Shown here in pieces: positions 38,791 to 49,100 of a stretch of DNA of 64,000 nucleotides. This DNA comes from Omphiscola glabra (Eukaryota; Mollusca; Gastropoda; Lymnaeidae). The translations under genes were made by a program, and so were the position numbers. Position 1 is the stretch's first letter. Each line of letters starts with the position of its first letter. The stretch covers positions 1,112,501 through 1,176,500 of the forward strand of contig OZ024796.1 of the NCBI GenBank assembly GCA_964017045.1, given 5' to 3'. Below the pieces are notes generated by a model. It saw nothing but the letters and a program-made list of their open reading frames with translations. It did not search any database and was not told the DNA's origin.

Positions 38791-39009
38791 GAAGATAAAA
38801 ATTGTAAAATAAAAATAAACATTCAATAAAGTTAAACATAGATAAAAATCAATTTATTGATAAAAAAACAAAATAATTCCAAATCAATAATGGTTTTAAA
38901 ACTTTATCAGAAATAAATTATAATTAAACGCAGATGATGATAAATTACCAGGTTCTCCGCTTTGTTAATTAGTCCTTCTGCATCAAGCCTCACACCTCGT
39001 ATTCACTTC

Positions 39010-39885
39010 CTGATAAGTGTCAGCTGATACAGAATCCAGCGCATCTTGCGTATTTTTCGAAACCATTGACGTCATCAAAATGTGCCGACCATCGTGTGTC
39101 AGACAGATGCTATACGACAACGAGATATTTTCCTAAGGAAGAATGGAAGATACCAGAACACTCCATCGATGGGTAGAAGCTGAGGAATATAGGCGCTGAA
39201 CATGTCAAATAATTTTCCAACTAGTAGACATTCTTCTCCTTTTAAGCCTACTAAGTCCAGCACAAGGGACATACACGGCAAACTCGCTCAGTTGACAAAC
39301 TCGTGCTTGCAATCCAGTGTAGCGTCCAGACATATTTGAAACATTGTCATAAGATTGACCATGGCAGTTTGATAGCGAAATTTTGTTCTCATTCAGGAAA
39401 TCCAAAACAGTGTCTGTCTGCTAGATCCTTTGATACATAGCAGTGTCTGCTAGATCCTTTGATACACAACAGTGTCTGTTAGATCCTTAGCTCCATGGGA
39501 AAATATGTAAATTAACTTAAGAAAACGTTACACAGACTTACATCCTCGAATGTACCGGACCGTTAATGTCAGTTGATCAATGTGTGAAATGTCTGAGGTG
39601 GAATAAACACTTATTGAATAATACTTTGACTCTTGAATTTCTTCCAAAATAGCACAAAGGACATGTTGCCCCATTAGATCAATAAATTCTTCACAAATAT
39701 TTGCCAACATATATTATGCGGTCCTCTTCCATATAGTTTGAGATGCTCTTCCAAAAACGGGTCAAACTCACTCAGCATCTGTAAAATACCTGAACAATTC
39801 CATTATTTACTGACCCATTAGTTTGACCCAAACCTCTGGAGCCAAGAAAGCGAACGACAGAAACCCTACGTGTTAGAACTTTATG
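39010..39885 (-). pseudogene. Decayed hAT transposase of ZMYM/DUF4371 type
   Basis: On the - strand, pieces in order give FLGSRGL, then MLSEFDPFLEEHLKLYG, then EEFIDLMGQHVLCAILEEI with YYSISV and HIDQLTLTVRYI. After the 39.4-39.5 kb repeat come LDFLNENKIS, CHGQSYDNVSNMSGRYTGLQ and VYVPCAGL. These blocks match the DUF4371/hAT-C transposase family often annotated as zinc finger MYM-type protein 1-like. Several frameshifts and stops and an internal minisatellite (39409-39489) show it is dead. It may be a relic of an autonomous relative of the local hAT MITEs, but no shared termini were found. Confidence 0.8.
39409..39489. repeat. About 31-bp tandem repeat, nearly 3 copies
   Basis: Units share CAGTGTCTGCTAGATCC and TTTGATACA. 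The array arose inside the decayed hAT transposase. Confidence 0.8.
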
Positions 39886-39900
39886 CAAGTGCTTCTGTTC

Positions 39901-40105
39901 TGACGGCGTTCCTTTACTTTTCCCACAACAGGAACGCATGAGAACGGCGTTCCTTTACTTCTACCACAACAGGAACGCATGAGAACGGCGCTCCTTTACT
40001 TCTACCATAACAGGAACGCATGAGAACGGCGTTCCTTTACTTCTATCACAACCGGAACGCATGAGAACGGCGCTCCTTTACTTATTCAACAAAAGGAACG
40101 CGTGT
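39901..40105. repeat. 41-bp tandem repeat, 5 copies
   Basis: Units contain ACGGCGTTCCTTTACTTCTA and ACAGGAACGCATGAGA, with palindromic GTTCCT/AGGAAC parts in each unit. It lies next to the 5' end of the hAT relic. Confidence 0.9.
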
Positions 40106-40149
40106 AATTGACCTTTCCGTATTTTTAAAGTTTTTGTTTTAGAAAATGA

Positions 40150-40562
40150 CTTTGATGGGAAGATAACCCACCTTAGTGTTTATTTGGTTGATGGGAAGTG
40201 GGGCACTCAGCCGTCCGAATATTTTGCCTGTCAGCCAGCGATCCACGAACAAAAGCGAAGTTGATATAAAGGATTTCATCAAAATAGGACAAGGACAACG
40301 TGGACAAACCGCAGAGGAGAACAGCCAGGTTCACGATAGATAGTTCATCCTTTAGCTAGATCCGGCTTGCAGGACGTAGGCTCTCGACAAATCTTATTTT
40401 GGAGTGGCCGAGGAAGCGAAGAACGCTGTGAGGCTGTTGTTGGTTTTGCTATCAAATCTGCTCTGATTAGCATGCTGGCTGGATTTTAAGGGAGTCAATG
40501 ATAGGAAAGTGACAATAAAACTCCCTCTCTGATCAGGAGGAAAATACCTCACGATCATCCGC
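40150..40562 (+). mobile_element. LINE endonuclease-domain fragment
   Basis: In pieced frames the + strand reads LFWSGRGSEERCEAVVGFAI, then KSALISMLAGF, then NDRKVTIKLPL. This matches the apurinic-like endonuclease region at the start of non-LTR retrotransposon ORF2 proteins. Frames shift and stops occur, so it is a relic. It ends where a long-palindrome MITE is inserted. Confidence 0.65.
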
Positions 40563-40571
40563 GGTTAAGAT

Positions 40572-40870
40572 CGTATCCGGAAATTTGATCGAAAGAAATT
40601 TGGTCGATGGAAAATTAATCGACGGAAATTTGATCGAACGGAAATTTTGTCGAATCGTTTTTTAATTTTATACGTTAAAATATTGCGTCAAATTTCTTTT
40701 TGAACGCATTATTATGTTTTACGATATAGGATAGTGCGTTCAAAAAGAAATTTGACGAAAATTTTAACGTCTTGACTGAAAAAAAGATTCGACCAAATTT
40801 CCGTTCGATCAAATTACCATCGCTCAATTTTCCGTCGACGAAATTTCTTTCGATCAAATTTCCGGTAACC
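40572..40870. mobile_element. Near-perfect palindromic MITE with 9-bp target duplication
   Basis: Almost the whole 299 bp is an inverted repeat. CCGGAAATTTGATCGAAAGA at the left is mirrored at the right, and the centre lies near 40720. Within each arm a GGAAATTTGATCGAA-like motif recurs. GGTTAAGAT flanks both sides (40563-40571 and 40871-40879), an exact 9-bp duplication. Long terminal inverted repeats plus 9-bp duplications suggest a Mutator-like (MULE) origin, an inference without a transposase. Confidence 0.8.
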
Positions 40871-41129
40871 GGTTAAGATACGTCTTTTATTTTTCTAAAA
40901 TAGTGGGTGAAATAAGTATGTGGACAATGTGGTGAAAAGCGGGTGGAAGATTAGAAATTCAATATTATTTAGTTGTATTATGATGCGATGGCTAGCCTTG
41001 GGAGGAGCACTAATTGGAATTCTTAAAAAATGCATTACTTATATGAATGTTTTGTCAAATGTTCAGCCTCAACCCTCTCGCTCGATGTTACATTTTATGA
41101 AGGATGTGTACGAAAAAAATGTTTTAAGG

Positions 41130-41327
41130 CAGTGGTTCTCAACATTCCTATTGCCGCGACCCCTTAATACAGTTCCTCGTGTTGTGGCGACCCCCCATTC
41201 ATAAAACTATTTTCGTTTCTACTTCATAACTGTAGAATATATGTGTTTCCCGGTGGTCATTGGCGATCCCTGGGAAAGTGTCGTTCGACCCCCAAAGGGG
41301 TCGCGACCAACAGAATGAGAACCGCTG
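41130..41327. mobile_element. hAT-type MITE with 8-bp target duplication
   Basis: The ends CAGTGGTTCTCAACATTC and GAATGAGAACCGCTG are inverted repeats. The flanks are TTTTAAGG (41122-41129) and TTTTTAGG (41328-41335), 7 of 8 matching. It contains GTCGCGACC-like sequence and no coding capacity. A solo end of the same family (GTTTGAGAACCACT) lies at about 41656-41669. Confidence 0.88.
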
Positions 41328-41407
41328 TTTTTAGGGTTGTTAATTTCCATTAATTTCTTTGAATTTTAAAATGTCTCCTATATAGGGCCCACGTAATATG
41401 AAATTAT

Positions 41408-41521
41408 TGTTGTGGGCTCTATGGTTGTTTCAATATCTGTTGTAAGTTCTGTGGTTGTTTCGATATATGTCGTAGGTTCTGTGGTTTCAATATCTGTTGT
41501 AGGTTCTGTGGTTGCAACATT
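41408..41521. repeat. About 30-bp imperfect tandem repeat, 4 copies
   Basis: Units share GTTCTGTGGTTTCAATATCT and GTTGTAG with length changes. Confidence 0.7.
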
Positions 41522-41850
41522 TGTGACTTGAGAGCTTTGTACAGTCAATTCCTATGTAGGAGCCTCTTAGGACACCCCCCCCCCCAAAAAAAACATGTTT
41601 TACCAGTTAATAGTGTTGATGAAGTTCCTCTGCCTTCTGCGGTTCGTAACAAAGTTTGAGAACCACTATTCGGGTCATTATTGTGTCTGTTTTAGCGTGC
41701 GCCAGGCTTCATTCACCCCAGGAATGGTTAAAATGACCAGACTTTCCTAGCGTTGGATGTCATATCTCTCTACGTCCGAGTTCCCGGACTATGGCCAAAG
41801 AATTGTTTGCTTTTAATAGGTCTGTTTAAGTCTCCCATTGTTATCTTTTC

Positions 41851-42033
41851 ATATCTGAGTAGTATCTGAGTAGTATCTGCGAAGTATCTGCGTAGTATCT
41901 GCGTAGTATCTGCGTAGTATCTGAGTAGTATCTGCGTAGTATCTGAGTAGTATCTGAGTAGTATCTACGTAGTATCTGCGTTGTATCTGCGTAGTATCTG
42001 CGTAGTATCTGCGTAGTATCTGCGTAGTATCTG
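41851..42033. repeat. 11-bp tandem repeat, about 16 copies
   Basis: The unit is GTAGTATCTGC with GAG/GCG variants. Because 11 is not a multiple of 3, every frame cycles through three registers, which explains the 71-residue - strand open frame; I do not regard that as a gene. Confidence 0.95.
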
Positions 42034-43329
42034 ATTGACTTTAAGTCCCGGCACATTTAAAGGAGTACCCCGTAACAAGTGGTTCCAATGTTATGTGTGT
42101 GGGGACTGTATTTTATTTTGAACGTACTTGTAGAGACGATATGCAAGGTACTAATGGGCATCTGAGGCGTCTCCATTTATAACAAGATACAGAATAAGTC
42201 GATTCTGTAGTCTTTTGATGACAACTGTCATAGACATAATCAACAGTAAAATGTTACATATGTGGGTCAGGAATAAACGACCAAAAATATTCGACTAAAT
42301 GACTTTAATATTTCTCAGTCGTAATATGACAAAGTGTTTTTATTTGATCCCAATCTTTGCATTGTTTCTGAAAGAAATCGTTTCCTTTGGTCTAATGGTT
42401 AATCTTTTAATTCAACTATGGCCTTTTCCTTGCATGATACAAGGGCCTTTTGCTTGCCATGATACAATGGCGTTTTCCTTTGGTATAATGGTAATTTTGA
42501 AATATTACGTTTTCTTTGCCATGTTTAAGGGGCGGATGTAGACCATGTGGACTAAGGGCACAGACTACACAGGAAACATATCTTTGGGGCGATGGTCACA
42601 AACTTAACAAGGAGCATAGCCTGGGCCGTAAGAACCGATTAAATTGACAGTCCCGGCAGCCTTTTATTAGAACAACAATTTATTTATATAACATAGGCAT
42701 CATATATAATACACATTATGCCTATAAATGAAAGGGGGACCATCAGGATTTCCCCCGATTTCCCCCGTTTTCTCGACAGGACAATTATACTTCACAAGTT
42801 TCATTGAAAGTCAAAGTGACTAACATTAAAAGATGATTTTCGGGTTGGGTCTCAAAGTCTCGACTACCAAGGGGCCTGCTGGGCTCTTACACGTTATTTC
42901 TCTGAAAGAGTAAAGACTATTTTAAATGCAAAAGCAACATCTTCCATGGTTATCTGAACACGGGATCTAGAAGATCTCGTCAGCCGCCGTACCCACAGTT
43001 ACAGGAATATGGTGTCAGAGGGGGATGTTCGCACTGGGCGGTACTTTCTTAAATAAATATCTAATAAATAACTGCAAAGATTTTCCATTCGGGGAATAAA
43101 AATGTTTGACTGCTCCGGGGGGGGGGGGGGGGCACCAGACCTAGTTACGATACTGCCCATGATTAACACAATCTTTGATTTGCCGTTAAAACTATTTCTT
43201 TTTGTCCCTTTTATTTTCACATTTTCTGTCCATTGCTGATACCAGAAATAGTTTGTGTGTAGAAACAACGTTTGACTTAACTAAATACCTATCACACGAC
43301 GGGTCAAATATTCTAGTCTACTATATTTC
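42034..43329. other. No recognised genes; AT-rich with G-runs
   Basis: Short open frames occur (for example 42299-42541) but none has a recognisable domain. A G-run lies at about 43118-43132. Confidence 0.4.
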
Positions 43330-43870
43330 CGTGCGTCCGCGGCAGCGCCCCTGGGGCAACTTGGGGGCGTCCACATGGGGTTTGCCTCTTCGTGGCGTGG
43401 CGGACTAGTAGGGTGGATTCTTCCACCGAAGCCAAAAGCCCCGGCCGACCGCATAACTCCCAACGCAACGGGAGCAGCAGTGTCTAAAATGATTACTTGT
43501 TGCCGTTGATGTATATGACGTAAGGGTGGCGAATGCCTATACCTATGATTTTAGCTACGGGGCCGTGAGAAAGCCGCTCCTAGGCAACCGTTTCGTCCCA
43601 CCTTAACGTCCCGACCGAAAGACTCCCTGGGCGGTGGGGGGGGGGGGTGGTAACGCAACACCTTCCCCCCTCCGGAGTGGAAGTAAAGCCGTCCATACCC
43701 TTGGGAGAGTGGACCTCGAACGCTTTAAACGCAGCGTTCTCGGTCTACCGGACGTCCCCTAGAACAGGGGGGAGGTTCCCGGCGCGCCGCCGCGTGGTCT
43801 GTCGGCGGGAAAACCCGGCGGCTTGCGCGTGTGGAGGGGTGCCGGGGGGGGGGCATTAAGAGCTCGCGCT
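43330..43870. other. GC-rich island of unknown origin
   Basis: About 540 bp is markedly GC-rich (GGCGCGCCGCCGCG, GGCGGGAAAACCCGGCGG, CCCGGCGGC) inside AT-rich surroundings. Open frames on both strands have no recognised domain. Possibilities are the 5' region of a non-LTR retrotransposon, a CpG-island promoter or a transferred segment. I cannot decide between them. Confidence 0.45.
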
Positions 43871-44605
43871 TGACGGCCTACAGAAGCCATCTCCTATGTC
43901 ACATTATGAGTATACTATATTTAAATGGGGACTATTTTCTGTAAAAAAAGATAAATATTACGCACCAAACGAGATTGTGGCATTTTAAAGACTGTCATTT
44001 GGGGAATTTCATTTAGCGAAAGCGCACGATCATTGTATTGATCATTCTGGCTCCTTCCAACTTTACAGTACAACTTCCTGTATTAAACTAAGATCAGGAA
44101 ATGGAAGGATCACTAGGCACACAAGCTGGCATTGTTGATGAATCGACGTTGAAAAGACATTTAATGACCTTCTTTTCTTACTCCCTCTTTAAAAAAAATA
44201 AATATGTTTATGTATCTTTACCCTATTGTTTAAAATTCAATCAAATTAAAAATATATCCCCAGACCATAGAAATTGCTGTATAGGGAATGACAATGAAAC
44301 ATGACTAATTTGGCTTACTAACAAAGCAGCATTTGCCACAGTTTTTTCATCTGGCTGGAACATTTTCTCTTTTATTCTGGTTCTGGTTCGGTACGCTGCT
44401 GCATCCATATACTGGCATATCTGCAACGGTCGGGGAAGCGATGCTGCCATCCTAACGGCTCCTAGCAGATGCCAGGTCAGCCTTGAAGCTTTCGACAGAG
44501 GTCGAGTTCATGGGTATTTTCCGGTTGGTTCCAAACGATTATTGTGCGTGGAAAGAATGACTGTTTATGTTTATTGGACTTTTCACATGACACATTCATA
44601 GACAT
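43871..44605. other. No recognised gene
   Basis: Short open frames at 44101-44304 (+) and 44241-44450 (-) have no recognised motif. Confidence 0.35.
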
Positions 44606-44656
44606 ACTAGATTATACTAGATTATACTAGATTATACTAGATTATACTAGATTATA
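44606..44656. repeat. 10-bp tandem repeat, 5 copies
   Basis: The unit is ATTATACTAG. It lies immediately before the inverted triplication. Confidence 0.9.
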
Positions 44657-44661
44657 TTTTC

Positions 44662-44855
44662 AATTTTAAAAAAATTGAGGATATAGTTGGAGTTTTTATA
44701 AAATTAAACATTACTAATTACTTCATTAACAACATATTGTCAACACATCTTTTTTTTACCTACGAACTATACTTTAAAGACATTCAGGACTTATTTTTTT
44801 CGAAAAAAAAAAAAAAAAAAAAAAGTCCTGAATGTCTTTAAAGTATAGTTCGTAG

Positions 44856-44896
<41 letters not shown>

Positions 44897-44968
44897 TGTG
44901 TTGACAATATGTTGTTAATGAAGTAATTAGTAATGTTTAATTTTATAAAAACTCCAACTATATCCTCA

Positions 44969-45017
<49 letters not shown>

Positions 45018-45140
45018 GGATATAGTTGGAGTTTTTATAAAATTAAACATTACTAATTACTTCATTAACAACATATTGTCAACACATCTTTTTTTTACCT
45101 ACGAACTATACTTTAAAGACATTCAGGACTTATTTTTTTC
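44662..45140. repeat. Inverted triplication (X, inverted X, X) with poly(A/T) joints
   Basis: A segment of about 130 bp, starting TTGAGGATATAGTTGGAG and ending AAAGACATTCAGGACTTATT, occurs at 44673-44800. It recurs inverted at 44825-44970 and again direct at about 45013-45140. The joints are A-tracts (about 44803-44824 and 44974-45012). The middle copy carries an A-tract of about 36 where the others have 8 T. The copies otherwise look identical. Confidence 0.93.
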
Positions 45141-45377
45141 TAATAGATTTTTTTTTTCAAATCCAAACATTGTTGTGGTTTTTCAAAAGTATTTTGAGAC
45201 ATAAACCAAAGACGTGCAATTTCAGTGTTGGAACATGGGACAAAACAAGCAAAGCAAAATATTTTATGAGTGCAAACTTGGATTTATTATAAGGAGTAGT
45301 CACCACAAGTAATATGGAGAAACGAAATAACCAAATAACTTGTTATCCACTCCTGCAAATTACTCCTACAGCAAAAG

Positions 45378-45730
45378 CTCCTACAGGTCAATTAATTTTT
45401 TTAAGACTAACTAGTTAAGTAATTCTCATGTTGGTGCTCCTACAGGTCAATGAATGTTTGTAAGACTAACTAGTTAAGTAATTCTCATGTTGGTGCTCCT
45501 ACAGGTCAATGAATGTTTGTAAGACTAACTAGTTAAGTAATTCTCATGTTGGTGCTCCTACAGGTCAATGAATGTTTGTAAGACTAACTAGTTAAGTAAT
45601 TCTCATGTTGGTGCTCCTACAGGTCAATGAATGTTTGTAAGACTAACTAGTTAAGTAATTCTCATGTTGGTGCTCCTACAGGTCAATGAATGATTGTAAG
45701 ACTAACTAGTTAAGTAATTCTCATGTTGGT
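45378..45730. repeat. 59-bp tandem repeat, 6 copies
   Basis: Units contain GTGCTCCTACAGGTCAATGA, ATGTTTGTAAGACTAACTAG and TTAAGTAATTCTCATGTTG, nearly identical. Confidence 0.95.
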
Positions 45731-45776
45731 TGTTTCTGTTTGAATTTTTCATATTCTACATCAAGGCCCACAACAG

Positions 45777-45945
45777 CAGTAGCGTAGCGAGCTTAACTCG
45801 CTCCCGGGGCACAATACCTTTTTAGCGCCCCCCCCCCTATTCGAAAACCATACAATATTATATGTAAAATAAACCATTTGGCGCCCTTTTGTGAGTAGCG
45901 CCCGGTGCATGATGCCCCCCTTGCCCCACCCTCGCTACGCCACTG
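45777..45945. mobile_element. hAT-type MITE with perfect 8-bp target duplication
   Basis: The ends CAGTAGCGTAGCG and CGCTACGCCACTG are inverted repeats; CACAACAG flanks both sides (45769-45776 and 45946-45953). The interior is the reverse-complement relative of the element at 37736-37921 (shared TTCGAAAACCATACAATATT). It lies a few hundred bases upstream of the first protease gene. Confidence 0.93.
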
Positions 45946-46180
45946 CACAACAGGTTTCTGCTGGGCATATTGTACATACTCTTTCTTGTCCTTCTGTAAA
46001 TATTCCACCTTCTAATCGTGGTGCAAAGGAGTTGTGAAAATGATTTCAATAAGGCGCATCTTATTCGCAAATTTATTTTTATTTATTAATCGACTTAGGG
46101 CTAAACGGAAGTAGTAAATAAATCAAGAGGAAAGGCTTGTCTCGAAAACTTTAAATTTTTTCCATATTTCTTTTAATAAG

Positions 46181-49100
46181 ATGCTTGTCATTTCAGTTAC
46201 AGAAAAGGTAATTAACATTCCATCATTGTTCATTGTCCACACAATTCTTTGATGGAAAATAGTTTAGAACATGTAAGCATCGTATGTATAGAATTATTAT
46301 AGATACATTTTATAAACTCTGAAAACGAAATGTTTTGGACTAGAAATTGTGTGTGCGTTTATCCACCATTTTGTTTCACGTCATAGAGCCACACAATACA
46401 TAGCGAAAAGTTGTTCAAATGTCACAAACATTTAACATTTTTAATTTCACGTTGACTTTGTAGTTTTTTTAAGGCCAACACAGTAATGACTTAACGACTT
46501 TTGCTCAATTTCTTAAACCCTTCTCTTCCACGATTCACTGAAGTTCGTCACAAAATCTCCGACTTTCATGTAAAATTGGTTTTGACGCGTCCTTTATTTC
46601 ATGGTTTCCCCGCACCTTTCTTTACACATTTCATATGAGTAATCTGAGAGTGAACTTTTATTTGAAATATGCAAAGTGCCAAGGCATCTGAAAGCAGCGA
46701 AGTCAAAGATTGGTCAACATTGAAGTTTTCAAATATTTAGCTGAATGGGACTTCTCTGAATCCCCCACAATCCTCTCCTTAAGCCCACATTTATCTCTCA
46801 TTATTTGCGTGTCTGTTGCTTCTTGTAAGAGAAGTTGCTATAACTTGAAACATCTAAAGAACTAATTGTAATCTACCGTGAACAAGTCGAGTTTGATGAA
46901 GCGATTGACATGTTTGATGAAGTGAATGATATGTTTGATGAAGCGATTGACATGTTTGATTGAGTGAATGACATGTTTGATGAACTGATTGACATGTTTG
47001 ATGAAATGATTTGCATGTTTGATGAAGTGATTGAAATGTTTGATGAAGTGATTGACATGTTTGATGAACTGCTTGAAATGTTTGATGAAGTGATTGACAT
47101 ATTTGATAAACTGATTGAAATGTTTGATGAAGTGAATGATATGTTTGATAAACTGAATGACACATTTTCATCTTTGACGACCAGGAAAGTAAAGTTCAAT
47201 GTTTCAATTAAAATAAAAAGTAGATTTGTTTAACTTATTAAACGCTTTTAACTTATTTTTCCATGTTTTATTTAATGTCTCATGTTTTTGTAGCTTTAGG
47301 ACTTAACTTACAACAATTTTATAAGCAGTTCTCATGTTTTTGTAGATTTAGGACTTAACTTACAACAATTTAATAAGCAGTTCTCATGTTTTTGTAGATT
47401 TAGGACTTAATTTACAAACAATTTTATAAGCAGTTCTCATGTCTTTGTAGCTTTAGGACTTAATTTACCAACAATTTTATAAGCAGTTCTGTTTGATGTG
47501 ATTAACAATTACACGGTTCATCTCCCGTTGGGGAGGGGAGTCCAAAAAGTGACACCACGAGTTTACAGCACCGTGAGACATCAAGCCTAGTGACATCTTT
47601 GGTTCTACTGACACATAGCAGAGAATACCGTGCTGATTGAGATGTATTTATTTCTAACTTTGACAATTTCTTTTAATTATTTACAGATTCTTGTCCAGTT
47701 GGTTTGTATAGTTTAAAAATCAAAAGAGTTCTCTGTTTTTCTTGGCTTTTTAAATTTGTGTTAACTTTCTTGATTTAATTCTTTTGGTGACTACATAATA
47801 CTTACCTTACTGCATACATGACTATCTACCCAACAACCTACCTATCTACCTACCTACCAAAACAATAACCTAAATACTTACGTACCTACATAAATAGCTA
47901 TATATCTACCTACCTGCATACCTACCTTCCTACGTACCTACATACCTACCTACCTCCCTGCCTGCCTGCCTACCTACCTACGTTCCTACCTACTTACCTA
48001 CCTACCTACTAAAAAACTCACCTAGATACTTACGTACCTACATTTAATACCTAACTTCCTACCTACCTACATGAATTAATGCCTAACTTCCTATCTACCG
48101 ACATGAATTAATACTTAACTTCCTATCTACCTACATGAATTAATGCATAACTTAATATCTACCTACATACATTAATGCCTAACTTCCTATCTACCTACAT
48201 GAATTAATGCCTAATTTCCTATCTACCTACATGAAATAATGCCTAACTTCCTATCTACCTACATAAATTAATGCCTAACTTCCTATCTACCTACATGAAC
48301 TAATGCCTAACGTCCTATCTACCGACATGAATTAATGCCTAACTTCCTACCTTCCTACATAAATTAATTCCTAACTTCCTACATACCTACATGAATTAAT
48401 GTCTAACTTCCTATCTAGCTACATGAATGAATGCCTATCTTCCTATCTACCTATATAAATTAATGCATAACTTCCTATCTACCTACATGAAATAATGCCT
48501 AACTTCCTATCTACCTACATAAATTAATGCCTAACTTCCTATCTACCTACATGAACTAATGCCTAACTTTCTATCTACCGACATGAATTAATGCCTAACT
48601 TCCTACCTTCCTACATAAATTAATGCCTACCTTCCTACCTACCTACATGAATTAATGCCTAAATTCCTACCTACCTACATGAATTAATGCCTAACTTCCT
48701 ACCTACTACGCGAATTAATGCCTAACTTCCTATCTACCTACATAAATTAATGCCTAACTTCCTATCTACCGACATGAATTAATGCCTAACTTCCTACCTA
48801 CCTACATGAAGTAATGCCTAACTTCCTATCTACCTACATGAAATAATGCCTATCTTCCTATCTACCTATATAAATTAATGCCTAACTTCCTATCTACCGA
48901 CATGAATTAATGCCTAACTTCCTACCTACCTACATGAATTAATGCCTAACTTCATACCTACCTACATGAATTAATACCTAACTTCCTACCTACCTACATG
49001 AATTAATGCCTAACTTCCTACCTACCTACATGAATTAATGCCTAACTTCCTACCTTCCTACATGAATTAATGCCTAACTTCCTACCTACCTACATAAATT

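Noticed and set aside
41841..42056. 71-residue Tyr/Arg repeat open frame
   Set aside because: Product of the 11-bp array.
43330..43870. Ribosomal RNA fragment
   Set aside because: GC-rich, but I could not match any conserved rRNA block.
46854..47233. Repetitive open frames on both strands (FDEVIDM- and SLHQT-type)
   Set aside because: The 21-bp period keeps all frames open; the region is intron 1 of protease 1 and has no start or domain context.
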